A stretch of 64,000 bases of DNA from JANNBN01 sp963763885 (GCA_963763885.1 CAVXQD010000007.1:2046001-2110000), one strand, 5' to 3'; numbered from the stretch's first letter, positions 42,639 through 52,557 are shown. The notes: generated by a model from the sequence alone, not told the origin. A program made the numbers and translations.

Positions 42639-44375
42639 ATGACCTCTCCGAGAAACCAATCGTTGGGCATTCTTGTCGGACTTGGATGGATGCTGTCCGC
42701 CTGTGGCAACACGGGTCCAAGTGCGGCCGATGAGTCTGCTGCAGCACAAAAGCACGTGACGGTGGCCGTTTCGCAGACCAGCACCACCGCCTCGCACAAC
42801 GGATGTGGACCACGTTTCGTCCGCCGAGCACTCAGCCACACAACAACTGCACCTGGCCCAGACGTCCTTCCCTACGACACCAACGGTTCCGGCCTTGCCG
42901 TGGGGGATCTCGACGGAGATGGCCGCACCGACATCGTGCTTGGCGATCTCGACGGTCCCACATCGCTCATGTGGAACGAGGGCAGGTTTTCCTTTACGAG
43001 CGCTCCGCTCGACGATCCCGAGGCAGCGCTTCCCGAGACCGACACCCGTGCGCTGGTCATCGCAGATCTCGACGCGGACAGCCGGCCCGACATCCTTGCC
43101 AGTCACACCGGTGGCGGCGTGTCGCTGTGGCGCAATCTCGGTGGCCGCAAGTTTGCCGCGTCCACGATCGACGAGATCACCACTCCGGCCTACGCCCTGC
43201 TTGTCGACGATCTTGACGCAGACGGTGATCTGGACTTTGTCACAGCCTCCTATGACTCGCTGCTCGAGAAGGAGCAGGGCAATTCCTTCCTCCTGAGTGC
43301 GGGTGGCGGCGTTGTGGTGTACCTGTACGACGGCACTTCGTTTCGTCCAACGCGTCTTGAACGAAAGACGCAGACGCTTGCCATGACCTTGTTCGACGCC
43401 ACCGGTGATGGAGTCCGAGACCTCGTCGTTGGCAATGACTTCGGTGTCCCCGATATGGCGTGGGAGATTCAGCCGAAGACGGATCCCAGCTCGTGGAAGG
43501 CGATCAAACCGTTTCGGCGGACCACTCGCAACACGATGGGATTCGCAGTCGGCGATCCCAACAACGACGGTTTGCCCGACCTGTTTGCCACAGACATGAA
43601 ACCCAACCTCGGAGACATGGACGAGGTGGCCAAATGGTCCCCACTGATCGATCGTCCGTTCCAGAAATTGCAGCGCTCGGATCGTCAGCGCGCAGAGAAT
43701 GTTCTGCAAATGAATCGTGCTGATGGCCATTTCGATAACAAGGGGTACGTGCGTGGTGTCGATGCCACCGGCTGGAGCTGGTCGGCCCAATTCGGAGACC
43801 TCGACGCGGACGGGCACGAGGATCTGTACATCGTGAACGGCATGATCGACCACGAGGTGCTTCCGTATTTGCCGAATGACGAGCTGGTGGAAACCAACGT
43901 TGTCTTCCGCGGAACCGGCGGAGCGCGGTTCGAACGCAAACCTGACTGGGGGCTTGGCTCGCGTGCAAGCGGCAGAGCGATGGCACTGGCCGACTTCGAT
44001 GCGGACGGCCGCTTGGACGTTGTGATTAACAACTTGCGTGCACCAGCGGAAGTGTTCGAGAACCAGTTCTGTGGTGGGCGAACCATAACGGTGCGCCTGC
44101 TCTGGGACGGCGTCGGAAATCGTTCGGCACTCGGTGCCTCCGTATCGATGGTGACATCCGGTTCGGAATTGCACCGCACCGTCTCCTCCAACGGTGGCTA
44201 CTTGACGGGGCTCGATGGCCTTGTCCACTTTGGAGTGGGAACAGACTCCGTTCAGTCCGTCATCGTCCACTGGCCCGATGGCGCCGTCAGCAACGTGAAG
44301 CTGGACGAACTCGAAAACAACCGTACGCGCACAGATCAGATGGCAATCACGCTCACTCGGCCGAAGGAATCATGA
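42639..44375 (+). CDS. FG-GAP/VCBS-repeat lipoprotein with ASPIC/UnbV C-terminal domain (CRTAC1-like)
   Basis: 578 residues from ATG. A signal segment ends in lipobox LSAC (Cys22), so the protein is anchored outside the membrane. Seven calcium-binding-type FG-GAP repeats follow (DLDGDGRTD, DLDADSRPD, DLDADGDLD, DATGDGVRD, DPNNDGLPD, DLDADGHED, DFDADGRLD), then an ASPIC/UnbV domain (NRSALGASVSMV, SNGGYLTGL, VHWPDGAVSNV). Such proteins are beta-propellers of unknown or sugar-related function. It overlaps the next gene by 4 bases. The longer in-frame start at 42561 would run through the terminator and lacks a signal peptide. Confidence 0.85.
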   Translation: MTSPRNQSLGILVGLGWMLSACGNTGPSAADESAAAQKHVTVAVSQTSTTASHNGCGPRFVRRALSHTTTAPGPDVLPYDTNGSGLAVGDLDGDGRTDIVLGDLDGPTSLMWNEGRFSFTSAPLDDPEAALPETDTRALVIADLDADSRPDILASHTGGGVSLWRNLGGRKFAASTIDEITTPAYALLVDDLDADGDLDFVTASYDSLLEKEQGNSFLLSAGGGVVVYLYDGTSFRPTRLERKTQTLAMTLFDATGDGVRDLVVGNDFGVPDMAWEIQPKTDPSSWKAIKPFRRTTRNTMGFAVGDPNNDGLPDLFATDMKPNLGDMDEVAKWSPLIDRPFQKLQRSDRQRAENVLQMNRADGHFDNKGYVRGVDATGWSWSAQFGDLDADGHEDLYIVNGMIDHEVLPYLPNDELVETNVVFRGTGGARFERKPDWGLGSRASGRAMALADFDADGRLDVVINNLRAPAEVFENQFCGGRTITVRLLWDGVGNRSALGASVSMVTSGSELHRTVSSNGGYLTGLDGLVHFGVGTDSVQSVIVHWPDGAVSNVKLDELENNRTRTDQMAITLTRPKES

Positions 44376-45124
44376 TGACTACCGTTTCGTCGACCGCGGC
44401 CCATAGCGGCTCCACTCGCCGAGTCGACTTGATGCGAATTCCCATCGGGCTCGTCCTCTGCGGCAGTGTCGTGTTTGTCGTCGGCGCGCTCATCCGGTCG
44501 TTGGCTGTCACACAGTTAGCGGCCGCCCTCACCTCGGCTGGCTTGGCCGGTGTACCGGTTGTTCTTGCGCTGCAGGGCCGCTTGGCAACGATGCATCGAG
44601 GACTCCTGGTGTTGGGATCCGTGGTGATCATTCAGGGTTTGCACACGGTGGAGCATGTGGTGCAAATCGTGCAGTCTTACCGGCTCGACCTGCCACCGGT
44701 GCGGTCGCTGGGCATCGTTTCCAGTCTCAACGTCGAATGGGTGCACTTCGGATGGAACTGGGTTGCATGGGCAGGCGTGGTCTGGGCGTGGCGCCGCGGT
44801 ATCCGGGGTCGTTGGATGGTGTTGCTCTTCGTTTGGATCACCGCCCACAGCCTGGAACACACCTACATGCTGTGGCACTACCTGACCGTGCTGCGAAACA
44901 TTGACGGGTTGTCGTTACCTTCGCTGGGTTCTAGCGAGGTACTCCCCGGCGTTGTGGGTCGTGATGGCTGGCTGGCCCGGAACTTGGTCTTGCAGCGAGA
45001 GCTACTGGGACCGCTTGTGTCTGCGCCTCGTGTTGCTGTTCACCTGTGGTGGAACGTCGGCGAACTTGCATTGCTCACCGCATCGTTGCTGGCGGTAATC
45101 CGGAATCGACGCAGTCGAGCATGA
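44372..45124 (+). CDS. Six-pass membrane protein with two HxxEH motifs, function unknown
   Basis: 250 residues; ATG overlaps the UnbV gene stop. About six membrane segments. Two HxxEH motifs lie in or beside membrane helices: HTVEH at 91-95 and HSLEH at 159-163, with further His at 125 (VEWVHFGWNW), 169 and 224 (VHLWWN). The pattern suggests a membrane metal or heme site, but no named family is recognised. Coupled translation with the UnbV lipoprotein suggests the two work together. Confidence 0.8.
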   Translation: MMTTVSSTAAHSGSTRRVDLMRIPIGLVLCGSVVFVVGALIRSLAVTQLAAALTSAGLAGVPVVLALQGRLATMHRGLLVLGSVVIIQGLHTVEHVVQIVQSYRLDLPPVRSLGIVSSLNVEWVHFGWNWVAWAGVVWAWRRGIRGRWMVLLFVWITAHSLEHTYMLWHYLTVLRNIDGLSLPSLGSSEVLPGVVGRDGWLARNLVLQRELLGPLVSAPRVAVHLWWNVGELALLTASLLAVIRNRRSRA

Positions 45125-45227
45125 TGATTCTTTTCCTTGTTCACCCTCGTTTTCCTGTCACCCCCCTCGACGTGTTCATTCCGACTCGTCGTGCCAACCG
45201 CGTTTTGCAGTCAAGGAGGTCATGGCG

Positions 45228-47360
45228 ATGACCGTGTCCCTGGTCCATCTGACATCAGACAACCTTTCGGTCATCATCGACCCATCCACTGGGGTGCCGA
45301 CGGTTCTCCACTGGGGTCAACCAATCGCTGATCCATCATCGGTGGGTGCACTGCGTGCGGCCCTGGCTCCGCCCATCGTCCACGGTGGGCTTGATTCTGT
45401 GGCGCCGTTGTCGCTGCTTCCCGAGCACGGCTCTGGGTACATGGACCGGCCCGGAATCGAAGGCTTTCGCGTCGACGGGTCGGCATGGGCGCCTCGGTTT
45501 GCTGTTCACGAAGTAAGTACCGGCGAAGATGCGTCTCGGACTTGGGCAACGTTTCGCTGCATCGACGCGCATGCGGGGTTGACAGTCGACTGCGAGTTCG
45601 AAGTGCAACACGCGTCCGACGCGCTCCGGACCCGTGTGACGCTGTGGAACAACGGACCGGATGACTACACACTTGCTGCGCTTCGTCACACGCTTCCGCT
45701 TCCCTCCGATGCTCGAGAGGCACTCACGTTCGGCGGACGGTGGAGCAAGGAGTTCATCGAGGTACGTGAACCTGTCGAGACCGGGTCCGTGCTGGTTGAG
45801 AACCGTACGGGACGCACGTCGCACAGCCGGATCCCCATTGCGTTTGCCGGTACCAACGGCTTTACCAACGATTCCGGAACGGTCCGGGCTGTGCATGTTG
45901 AGTGGAGCGGCAACTCATTTGTTGCGGTCGACGCATCCACCGACGGTCGCCGGTCGATGCAGGCCGGGGAACTACTCCTTTCAGGCGAAGTGGTCATTGG
46001 GGTGGGTCAGTCCTACGAATCGCCGTGGGTGTGCTGGGCGTACTCCGGCGTTGGCACCAACGGAGTCAGCAGTTCGTTCCACCGGGAGTTACGCCGCCGG
46101 CCCAACCACCCCTCCACGGCACGGCCGGTCACGCTCAACATTTGGGAGGCGGTGTACTTCGACCACAACCTCGAGCGTCTCAGCGCCTTGGCCGACGAGG
46201 CGGCAGCGATCGGCGTGGAGCGATTCGTCATCGACGACGGTTGGTTCCATCTCCGACGCAACGACCACGCGGGACTGGGCGACTGGTGGGTGGACCCGGA
46301 AGTGTGGCCCGACGGACTCGCGCCAATCGCAGACAAGGTCACGTCGCTCGGGATGGAACTTGGTCTGTGGTTCGAGCCGGAGATGGTCAACCCGGATTCC
46401 AACCTGTATCGGGAACATCCGGATTGGGTTCTTGTCGATCATCGATACCAACCCGTGATGGGGCGCCACCAACTGGTCCTCGACCTGGGGCGCGTCGAAG
46501 TGCGTGACTACCTGTTCCACCACATCAGCTCGGTGCTTTCGCAATATCCCATCTCATACGTGAAATGGGATCACAACCGGGAGTTGGTCCACGCCTCGCA
46601 CCAGGGCACCCGTGCAGGAGTCCACGGCCAGACACTTGGCGTGTACGAACTATTCGGTCGACTGCGTGCCGCGCATCCAACGGTTGAGATCGAGTCGTGC
46701 AGTTCTGGTGGCGGTCGCATCGACTTCAAGGTTCTCGACTGGACCCATCGGTTCTGGGCAAGCGACTGCATCGACCCGTTGGAGCGGCAATACATCCAGC
46801 GCGGTTTCAGCCATGTGTTCCCTCCGGAATACATGGGCTCGCATATTGCTTCGGAACATTCACACACCACCCGACGCAAGCACTCACTCTCGTTTCGCGC
46901 CGCAACCGCACTGTTTGGTCACCTCGGCATCGAATGGAACGTTCTCGACGCATCGCCCGAGGACCGCAAACTGCTTGCGGCGGTCATCGCGGTTCACAAA
47001 GAACATCGCCAACTGCTCCATACCGGTGTCTCCCGTCGTTTTGACCATCCGAATCCTGCCGTTGTGGCGCATGGTGTGGTTGCCGCCGATGGGTCTCAGG
47101 GCCTTGTGTCCTTTGCCACAACAGCGGCAACTGCGTCGTTGATGATCGAGCCATTCCGGATTGCCGGTCTGGACCCACAGCGCCAATATGCGGTCAACGT
47201 GGTCACGTTGGCTGGTGGACCCACCGGTGCTGCGAGGAAGCAACCGGGCTGGCTGGAGACCGGCGTCACCCTCACAGGCCAAGAACTAGGGGTGTTTGGG
47301 CTGCAGTTGCCAGCGCTTGACCCAGAACAGGCGTTGGTCCTTCACCTCGTGGGTCTCTAA
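45228..47360 (+). CDS. Alpha-galactosidase, glycoside hydrolase family 36
   Basis: 710 residues from the second ATG, which lies seven bases after AAGGAGGT; the ATG at 45222 is only one base from that site. Nucleophile Asp448 is in SYVKWDHNRELVHAS and acid/base Asp513 in HRFWASDCIDPLERQYIQ; IESCSSGGGRIDF is the family substrate-binding motif, and FVIDDGWFHLRRNDH and GLWFEPEMVNP are also typical. It hydrolyses terminal alpha-galactose with retention. There is no signal peptide, so it should act in the cytoplasm on imported sugars. Confidence 0.94.
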   Translation: MTVSLVHLTSDNLSVIIDPSTGVPTVLHWGQPIADPSSVGALRAALAPPIVHGGLDSVAPLSLLPEHGSGYMDRPGIEGFRVDGSAWAPRFAVHEVSTGEDASRTWATFRCIDAHAGLTVDCEFEVQHASDALRTRVTLWNNGPDDYTLAALRHTLPLPSDAREALTFGGRWSKEFIEVREPVETGSVLVENRTGRTSHSRIPIAFAGTNGFTNDSGTVRAVHVEWSGNSFVAVDASTDGRRSMQAGELLLSGEVVIGVGQSYESPWVCWAYSGVGTNGVSSSFHRELRRRPNHPSTARPVTLNIWEAVYFDHNLERLSALADEAAAIGVERFVIDDGWFHLRRNDHAGLGDWWVDPEVWPDGLAPIADKVTSLGMELGLWFEPEMVNPDSNLYREHPDWVLVDHRYQPVMGRHQLVLDLGRVEVRDYLFHHISSVLSQYPISYVKWDHNRELVHASHQGTRAGVHGQTLGVYELFGRLRAAHPTVEIESCSSGGGRIDFKVLDWTHRFWASDCIDPLERQYIQRGFSHVFPPEYMGSHIASEHSHTTRRKHSLSFRAATALFGHLGIEWNVLDASPEDRKLLAAVIAVHKEHRQLLHTGVSRRFDHPNPAVVAHGVVAADGSQGLVSFATTAATASLMIEPFRIAGLDPQRQYAVNVVTLAGGPTGAARKQPGWLETGVTLTGQELGVFGLQLPALDPEQALVLHLVGL

Positions 47361-47454
47361 ACCCGACTTGGCTCCGCTTCACCCGTTCTCGGGACAACAA
47401 ACCGCTCCGAGGCGTCTGAAACAGGCAGGGAACAAACCCGCCACAAGTCGGGTT
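47360..47454 (+). other. Long-range 11-bp inverted repeat between GH36 gene and clpC
   Basis: AACCCGACTTG at the GH36 stop and CAAGTCGGGTT 73 bases later are exact reverse complements. This may be a terminator-like or leader structure for clpC. No T run follows. Confidence 0.5.
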
Positions 47455-47539
47455 AGTCATGTCATCAACAGTGGTGGCGGCGTTTCGGCGCCCCGCCGGT
47501 AGACTGATCAAAGATCTCATCGCCCAGGAGGCGGTTCAC

Positions 47540-50068
47540 TTGTTCGAACGCTTTACTGACCGAGCCCGTCGTGTTGTTGTCCTAGCGCAGGAAGAAGCGC
47601 GGCTCCTCAACCACAACTACATCGGAACCGAGCACATTCTGCTCGGTCTGATCCACGAAGGAGAAGGCGTCGCCGCTAAGGCGCTTGAGTCGCTTTCCAT
47701 CAGCCTTGAAGGTGTTCGTGGCCAGGTAGAGGAGATGATTGGGCAGGGTTCTAGTTCCCCGTCCGGTCATATTCCGTTTACGCCGCGGGCCAAAAAGGTC
47801 CTCGAGCTCAGCCTGCGCGAGGCATTGCAGCTCGGCCATAACTACATCGGCACAGAACACATCCTGCTGGGCCTCATTCGCGAAGGCGAAGGTGTCGCAG
47901 CTCAGGTGCTCATCAAGCTTGGTGCAGACCTCAGCCGTGTGCGCCAGCAGGTCATCCAGCTCTTGTCGGGCTACCAGTCGGGCAGCGGTCAGGCCGCTGG
48001 CGCAGCTGGTTCCGGTGAAAAGGGCCAGCCAGCCGGTGTTGCTTCCGGCAGCCAACAGGGCGAAGGTGCCCAAGGCTCGCTTGTCCTCGACCAGTTCGGC
48101 CGTAACCTCACCACGCTTGCTCGCGAGAAGAAGCTCGACCCGGTCATCGGGCGCGAGAAGGAAATCGAGCGAATCATGCAGGTGCTGTCTCGCCGGACCA
48201 AGAACAACCCTGTTCTCATCGGCGAGCCTGGTGTCGGAAAGACCGCCATCGTCGAAGGGCTCAGCCAGAAGATCGTGGCCAACGACGTCCCAGACACCAT
48301 CCGTGACAAGCAGTTGTACACACTCGACCTCGGCGCGTTGGTTGCCGGTTCGCGTTACCGCGGTGATTTCGAAGAGCGCCTCAAGAAGGTCCTCAAAGAA
48401 ATCAAGACCCGTGGCGACATCATCTTGTTCATCGACGAGATCCACACCCTGGTGGGTGCAGGCGCTGCTGAAGGCGCAATCGACGCTGCCAGCATCTTGA
48501 AGCCAATGCTCGCACGTGGCGAACTGCAAACCATTGGTGCCACCACCCTCGACGAGTATCGCAAGCACCTCGAAAAGGACGCCGCTCTCGAGCGCCGCTT
48601 CCAGCCCATCAAGGTGGAACAGCCAACGGTTGCCCAGACCATCGAGATCCTCAAAGGCTTGCGAGAGCGCTACGAGCAACATCACCGGGTCACCATCACA
48701 GACCAGGCTCTTGTCGCGGCTGCCAACCTGGCAGACCGTTACATCGCTGACCGTCAGCTTCCAGACAAGGCAATCGACCTCATCGACGAAGCCGGCAGCC
48801 GTTTGCGCATCAAGCGCATGCAGACTCCTCCGGATTACCGGGAGCTCGAGAACGAAATCGCCAAAGTCCGCAAAGACAAGGAAGACGCAATCGAGAACCA
48901 GAAGTTCGAGCAGGCAGCCAAGCTGCGTGATCGGGAGAAGGAACTCCTCGAGACCAAGACGCAGAAGGAATCCGAGTGGAAAGCTGCGGGCGTTGACCTG
49001 TTCGACGAGGTCGACGAAGAGGCAGTGGCAGACGTTGTTGCCATGTGGACCGGTATCCCGGTTGCCAAGCTCACCGAAGCCGAGACGGCCAAGTTGCTGC
49101 GTATGGAGGACGAACTCCACAAGCGCATGATCGGCCAGGACGACGCCATTCGTGCCGTGAGCCAGGCCATTCGCCGTACACGTGCTGGTCTGAAAGACCC
49201 TAAGCGTCCAAGCGGATCGTTCATCTTCCTCGGACCTACCGGTGTCGGCAAGACCGAACTCGCTCGTACGCTCGCAGAGTTCCTGTTCGGTGACGAGGCA
49301 GCGCTCATCCGCCTCGACATGTCGGAATATATGGAGAAGCACACGGTCAGCCGCCTGGTGGGTTCGCCCCCCGGGTACGTGGGCTACGACGAGGGTGGCC
49401 AGCTCACCGAAGCAGTGCGCCGCAAGCCGTTCAGCGTGGTTCTGTTCGATGAAGTCGAAAAGGCTCACCCCGACGTGTTCAACACGCTTCTGCAGATCCT
49501 GGAAGACGGTCGTCTGACCGACAGCCAGGGCCGCATGGTGGACTTCAAGAACACCGTCATCATCATGACGTCCAACCTTGGAACCGCCGACCTGCGCAAG
49601 GCGCAGTTGGGCTTCTCCTCCGGGTCAGAGTCGGTGTCCTACGAAAAGATGAAGGTGAAGGTCAACGAAGCGCTGAAGGCTCACTTCCGCCCAGAGTTCC
49701 TGAACCGCATCGACGAAACCATCGTCTTCCACGAACTGTCACGCGAGGAAATCGTGTCGATGATCGACAAGATGACCCACCGTCTGGTCGAGCAGATGAA
49801 GGACCAGGGCATTGCTTTGGAACTCACCGGCGACGCCAAGTTGCTGTTGGCCGACAAGGGCTACGACCCAACGCTGGGCGCTCGTCCGTTGCGTCGGGCC
49901 GTGCAGCGCATGTTGGAAGATCCACTGGCCGAGAAGCTCCTCAACAAGGAGCTGGTTGCCGGCCAGACCGTCATCGCCGATGCAGTCAACGGCGAAATCT
50001 CCTTCACCGGAACAGACCCGTTGGTTCCACCAGCGGTCGACGAACTGGTTGGCGGCCCAGAGGCCTAA
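47540..50068 (+). CDS. clpC: ATP-dependent Clp protease ATPase subunit ClpC
   Basis: 842 residues from TTG, chosen because AGGAGG lies eight bases upstream and the product then begins with the conserved (M)FERFTDRARRVVVLAQEEA; a longer in-frame start at 47459 is unlikely. Two N-terminal Clp repeats (HNYIGTEHILLGLI twice), the first AAA+ domain (GEPGVGKT near 228), a UVR-type middle region (~430-460), and the second AAA+ domain (GPTGVGKT near 563) are in order. ClpC unfolds proteins for the ClpP1P2 protease. Confidence 0.96.
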   Translation: MFERFTDRARRVVVLAQEEARLLNHNYIGTEHILLGLIHEGEGVAAKALESLSISLEGVRGQVEEMIGQGSSSPSGHIPFTPRAKKVLELSLREALQLGHNYIGTEHILLGLIREGEGVAAQVLIKLGADLSRVRQQVIQLLSGYQSGSGQAAGAAGSGEKGQPAGVASGSQQGEGAQGSLVLDQFGRNLTTLAREKKLDPVIGREKEIERIMQVLSRRTKNNPVLIGEPGVGKTAIVEGLSQKIVANDVPDTIRDKQLYTLDLGALVAGSRYRGDFEERLKKVLKEIKTRGDIILFIDEIHTLVGAGAAEGAIDAASILKPMLARGELQTIGATTLDEYRKHLEKDAALERRFQPIKVEQPTVAQTIEILKGLRERYEQHHRVTITDQALVAAANLADRYIADRQLPDKAIDLIDEAGSRLRIKRMQTPPDYRELENEIAKVRKDKEDAIENQKFEQAAKLRDREKELLETKTQKESEWKAAGVDLFDEVDEEAVADVVAMWTGIPVAKLTEAETAKLLRMEDELHKRMIGQDDAIRAVSQAIRRTRAGLKDPKRPSGSFIFLGPTGVGKTELARTLAEFLFGDEAALIRLDMSEYMEKHTVSRLVGSPPGYVGYDEGGQLTEAVRRKPFSVVLFDEVEKAHPDVFNTLLQILEDGRLTDSQGRMVDFKNTVIIMTSNLGTADLRKAQLGFSSGSESVSYEKMKVKVNEALKAHFRPEFLNRIDETIVFHELSREEIVSMIDKMTHRLVEQMKDQGIALELTGDAKLLLADKGYDPTLGARPLRRAVQRMLEDPLAEKLLNKELVAGQTVIADAVNGEISFTGTDPLVPPAVDELVGGPEA

Positions 50069-50125
50069 CTGGCCCCGACCGGGTGTTCCGCCAACCGGGG
50101 GGAAGACACCAGTAGCCTGCACGCC

Positions 50126-50833
50126 GTGAGGCGGTTGCTGACAGCGATGATCGCTCTGATTGCCCTATGTGGGTTGTCGGGGTGCCAGACAGAGGTCGGC
50201 ATTCGGGTGAACCAGATCACCGATGGGTCAGGCGAGGTGACGGTTTCGTTGCTGCTGGACCGGGAAGCGGCCGAACAGGCCAGCGATTTGCGTACAGCGT
50301 TGCGCACCGCTGACCTGGAAGCCGCCGGTTGGAGCGTGGCTGGCCCTGTGCCGCGTCCGCCAGGGGGGTTTGTGGAGTACTCCGTGAGCAAGCCGTTCCG
50401 CAACGCAGGCGAGGCACAGCTCATCCTCACGGAACTGACGGGCGAAGCCGGGCCGTTTGCGTCGTTGATCATCGATCGCACCCGATCGCCGTTCAGGGTG
50501 GTGTCCAGCATTACCGGCGAAGTGGACCTGTCGGATGGGTATGACGCCTTTGGCGACGAAGTGATCGCCCGGCAGTTCCAGAATGAATCAAAAATCGGCC
50601 CAACGGTGGCAGACATTCAGGCGCGGTACGGCAAGACGCTTGCGGAGCTTGTACCCATGTACCTCGAAGTCACCCTTGCCGACACGCCGACGCAACGCAT
50701 CGACCTCGTTTCCGGTCAACGCACGCCGCTCGACTTGCGAGTGGTCCGCTGGAACCGGCTCATTCTGTTTCCCATGGCCGCAGCCGTGTTGGGATTGGTC
50801 GGACTCGCAATCAGCTTGAGGCGTCGTCGCTAG
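50126..50833 (+). CDS. Putative lipoprotein with C-terminal membrane anchor (LppM/DUF3153-like)
   Basis: 235 residues from GTG. Signal segment ends in lipobox LSGC; a hydrophobic helix (LILFPMAAAVLGLVGLAISL) and Arg cluster close the protein, so both ends are membrane-associated. The Cys-anchored beta-rich domain (GIRVNQITDGSGEVTVSLLL) recalls LppM-like actinobacterial proteins. Function unknown. It starts 57 bases after clpC. Confidence 0.7.
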   Translation: MRRLLTAMIALIALCGLSGCQTEVGIRVNQITDGSGEVTVSLLLDREAAEQASDLRTALRTADLEAAGWSVAGPVPRPPGGFVEYSVSKPFRNAGEAQLILTELTGEAGPFASLIIDRTRSPFRVVSSITGEVDLSDGYDAFGDEVIARQFQNESKIGPTVADIQARYGKTLAELVPMYLEVTLADTPTQRIDLVSGQRTPLDLRVVRWNRLILFPMAAAVLGLVGLAISLRRRR

Positions 50834-50964
50834 CTCCCCGGAGCTCCGTGTCGCGGTCAGCTGGTCTGACGGTCAGCCGATTTTGGCTTTGAGGGTCCCT
50901 AAGGGCGCAAGTCTCGCTTGTGCTCACGATGCTGGGTGTCACAGGGTCCGGTTACCCTTCCAGG

Positions 50965-52557
50965 ATGTCCAAATCGAAGGTGGTGCATCGCTGCACCGAC
51001 TGTGGGTCCGCGTTCCCTAAGTGGGCGGGTCGTTGCGGCTCATGCGGTGCATGGAACACCCTCGTTGAGGAAGTCGAGACGCGTGAAACCCGTGCGGTGT
51101 CGGTAGCCATGGCAACGGTTCGCTCTGAACCGGCACAACCCCTCGCCAAGGTAGACACCAACAACGGCCATCCCGTGCCGACCGGCATTTCGGAATTCGA
51201 TCGGGTACTGGGCGGCGGTTTAGTGCCGGGTTCTGTCACTCTTGTCGGGGGCGAGCCGGGTGTCGGCAAGAGCACGTTGCTCCTACAACTTCTTGGGGCG
51301 GTAAGCGGAGCAAGGCGACGCGCATTGCTTGTGTCCGGTGAAGAGTCACCTCAACAGGTTCGTATGCGCGCGGAGCGACTCGATGCGCTGGGCTCGGAAC
51401 TTTGGATTGTGTCGGACACTTCGCTGGGAGCAGTAATCGAGCACATTCGGGCCGTCAAGCCAGAGGTCTGCGTCATCGACAGTATCCAGACACTTTCCGA
51501 CCCAGAGTTGTCCTCAGCGCCAGGCACGGTCACACAAGTCCGTGACTGCACCGCCGGGTTGATCGAGGTCGCTAAGGACCTTGGCATTGCCATCCTGTTG
51601 GTTGGCCATGTCACCAAAGACGGCAACATTGCAGGCCCTCGGGTACTGGAGCACATGGTGGACACCGTGTTGTCATTCGAAGGGGATCGCCACCATCAAC
51701 TCCGGCTGCTCCGCGCGGTAAAGCACCGGTTCGGTCCCACAGGAGAGTTGGGCCTGTTTGAAATGCGCGCAGAAGGCCTTATCGCTGTAGATGACCCGTC
51801 GGCCATGCTTTTGGCCGACCGTCAGTCAGGCGTCCCCGGGTCCATGCTTGTGCCGGTGGTCGAAGGTCATCGGCCGCTCATCGTTGAGGTGCAGGGGCTT
51901 GTTGCCAAGTCCTCGTTGGCCAACCCGCGTCGAGTTTCCCAGGGGTTCGATTTCAACCGGCTATCGGTGCTGCTTGCAGTCATCGAGCGCAGAGTCGGGG
52001 TTCAGGTGAGCTTCGCCGACGTGTTTGTTTCGGTGGTTGGCGGCGTACGGATTGCCGAGCCCGCTGCAGACCTGGCGGTTGCGCTGGCCATTCTTTCCAG
52101 CGCTGCCGACGTACCGGTGCCCGAAGGTCTTGTCGCCATCGGCGAGGTTGGTTTGTCGGGCGAAATCCGCCAGGTGTCGCACTTCGAGGCCAGGCTTCGC
52201 GAAGCGGTCCGCCTCGGAGCAACCAGGGCCATTGTGCCGGCCTCGTCTCCTATGGTCGACGTTTCGGGGTTGCAGTTCGACTTTGTCTCCACCATGGGAG
52301 ATGCGGCCGAAGTTATCGGCGCGCTGGACCCTTTCCGTCGGCAGCAGGCACGCTCAGAACGTCAAGAGGAAGGACCGCGGTACGCGTCTCGGTACCAGTC
52401 GGGCAACTCGACGGGTGACAAAGGTGGGAAGGGCCGCAAACCAACGGAACTCGATCTTCGCCGCATCGCCCGCGACCCACATCCAGACGATTCGGATGAC
52501 TACGGCGAACGGGACGGCCGCAGGGGAAACGACCCGGACTTGGATGGGTTCGACTAG
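50965..52557 (+). CDS. radA: DNA repair protein RadA (Sms)
   Basis: 530 residues from ATG (MSKSKVVHRCTDCGSAFPKW). A four-Cys zinc finger (CTDCG...CGSCG), the RecA-like ATPase with GEPGVGKST, the RadA-specific loop and the Lon-protease-like C-terminal domain (PAADLAVALAILSSAADVPV, GEVGLSGEIRQV) are present. RadA helps branch migration in recombination repair. The RadA signature KNRFG reads KHRFG here (residues 253-257). About 70 acidic residues follow the core as an unusual tail (HPDDSDDYGERDGRR). Confidence 0.94.
   Translation: MSKSKVVHRCTDCGSAFPKWAGRCGSCGAWNTLVEEVETRETRAVSVAMATVRSEPAQPLAKVDTNNGHPVPTGISEFDRVLGGGLVPGSVTLVGGEPGVGKSTLLLQLLGAVSGARRRALLVSGEESPQQVRMRAERLDALGSELWIVSDTSLGAVIEHIRAVKPEVCVIDSIQTLSDPELSSAPGTVTQVRDCTAGLIEVAKDLGIAILLVGHVTKDGNIAGPRVLEHMVDTVLSFEGDRHHQLRLLRAVKHRFGPTGELGLFEMRAEGLIAVDDPSAMLLADRQSGVPGSMLVPVVEGHRPLIVEVQGLVAKSSLANPRRVSQGFDFNRLSVLLAVIERRVGVQVSFADVFVSVVGGVRIAEPAADLAVALAILSSAADVPVPEGLVAIGEVGLSGEIRQVSHFEARLREAVRLGATRAIVPASSPMVDVSGLQFDFVSTMGDAAEVIGALDPFRRQQARSERQEEGPRYASRYQSGNSTGDKGGKGRKPTELDLRRIARDPHPDDSDDYGERDGRRGNDPDLDGFD

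Noticed and set aside
42489..44270. A 593-codon open frame antisense to the UnbV lipoprotein gene
   Set aside because: The sense frame has clear FG-GAP repeats and a lipobox; the antisense product has none.
47459..47539. Longer N-terminus for ClpC from ATG 47459
   Set aside because: AGGAGG lies eight bases before TTG 47540, and ClpC proteins begin at the FERFTDRAR block; the extra residues match nothing.
47582..49468. A 628-codon open frame antisense to clpC
   Set aside because: It mirrors the codon pattern of clpC, has no ribosome site and no recognisable domain; such shadows are common opposite conserved GC-rich genes.
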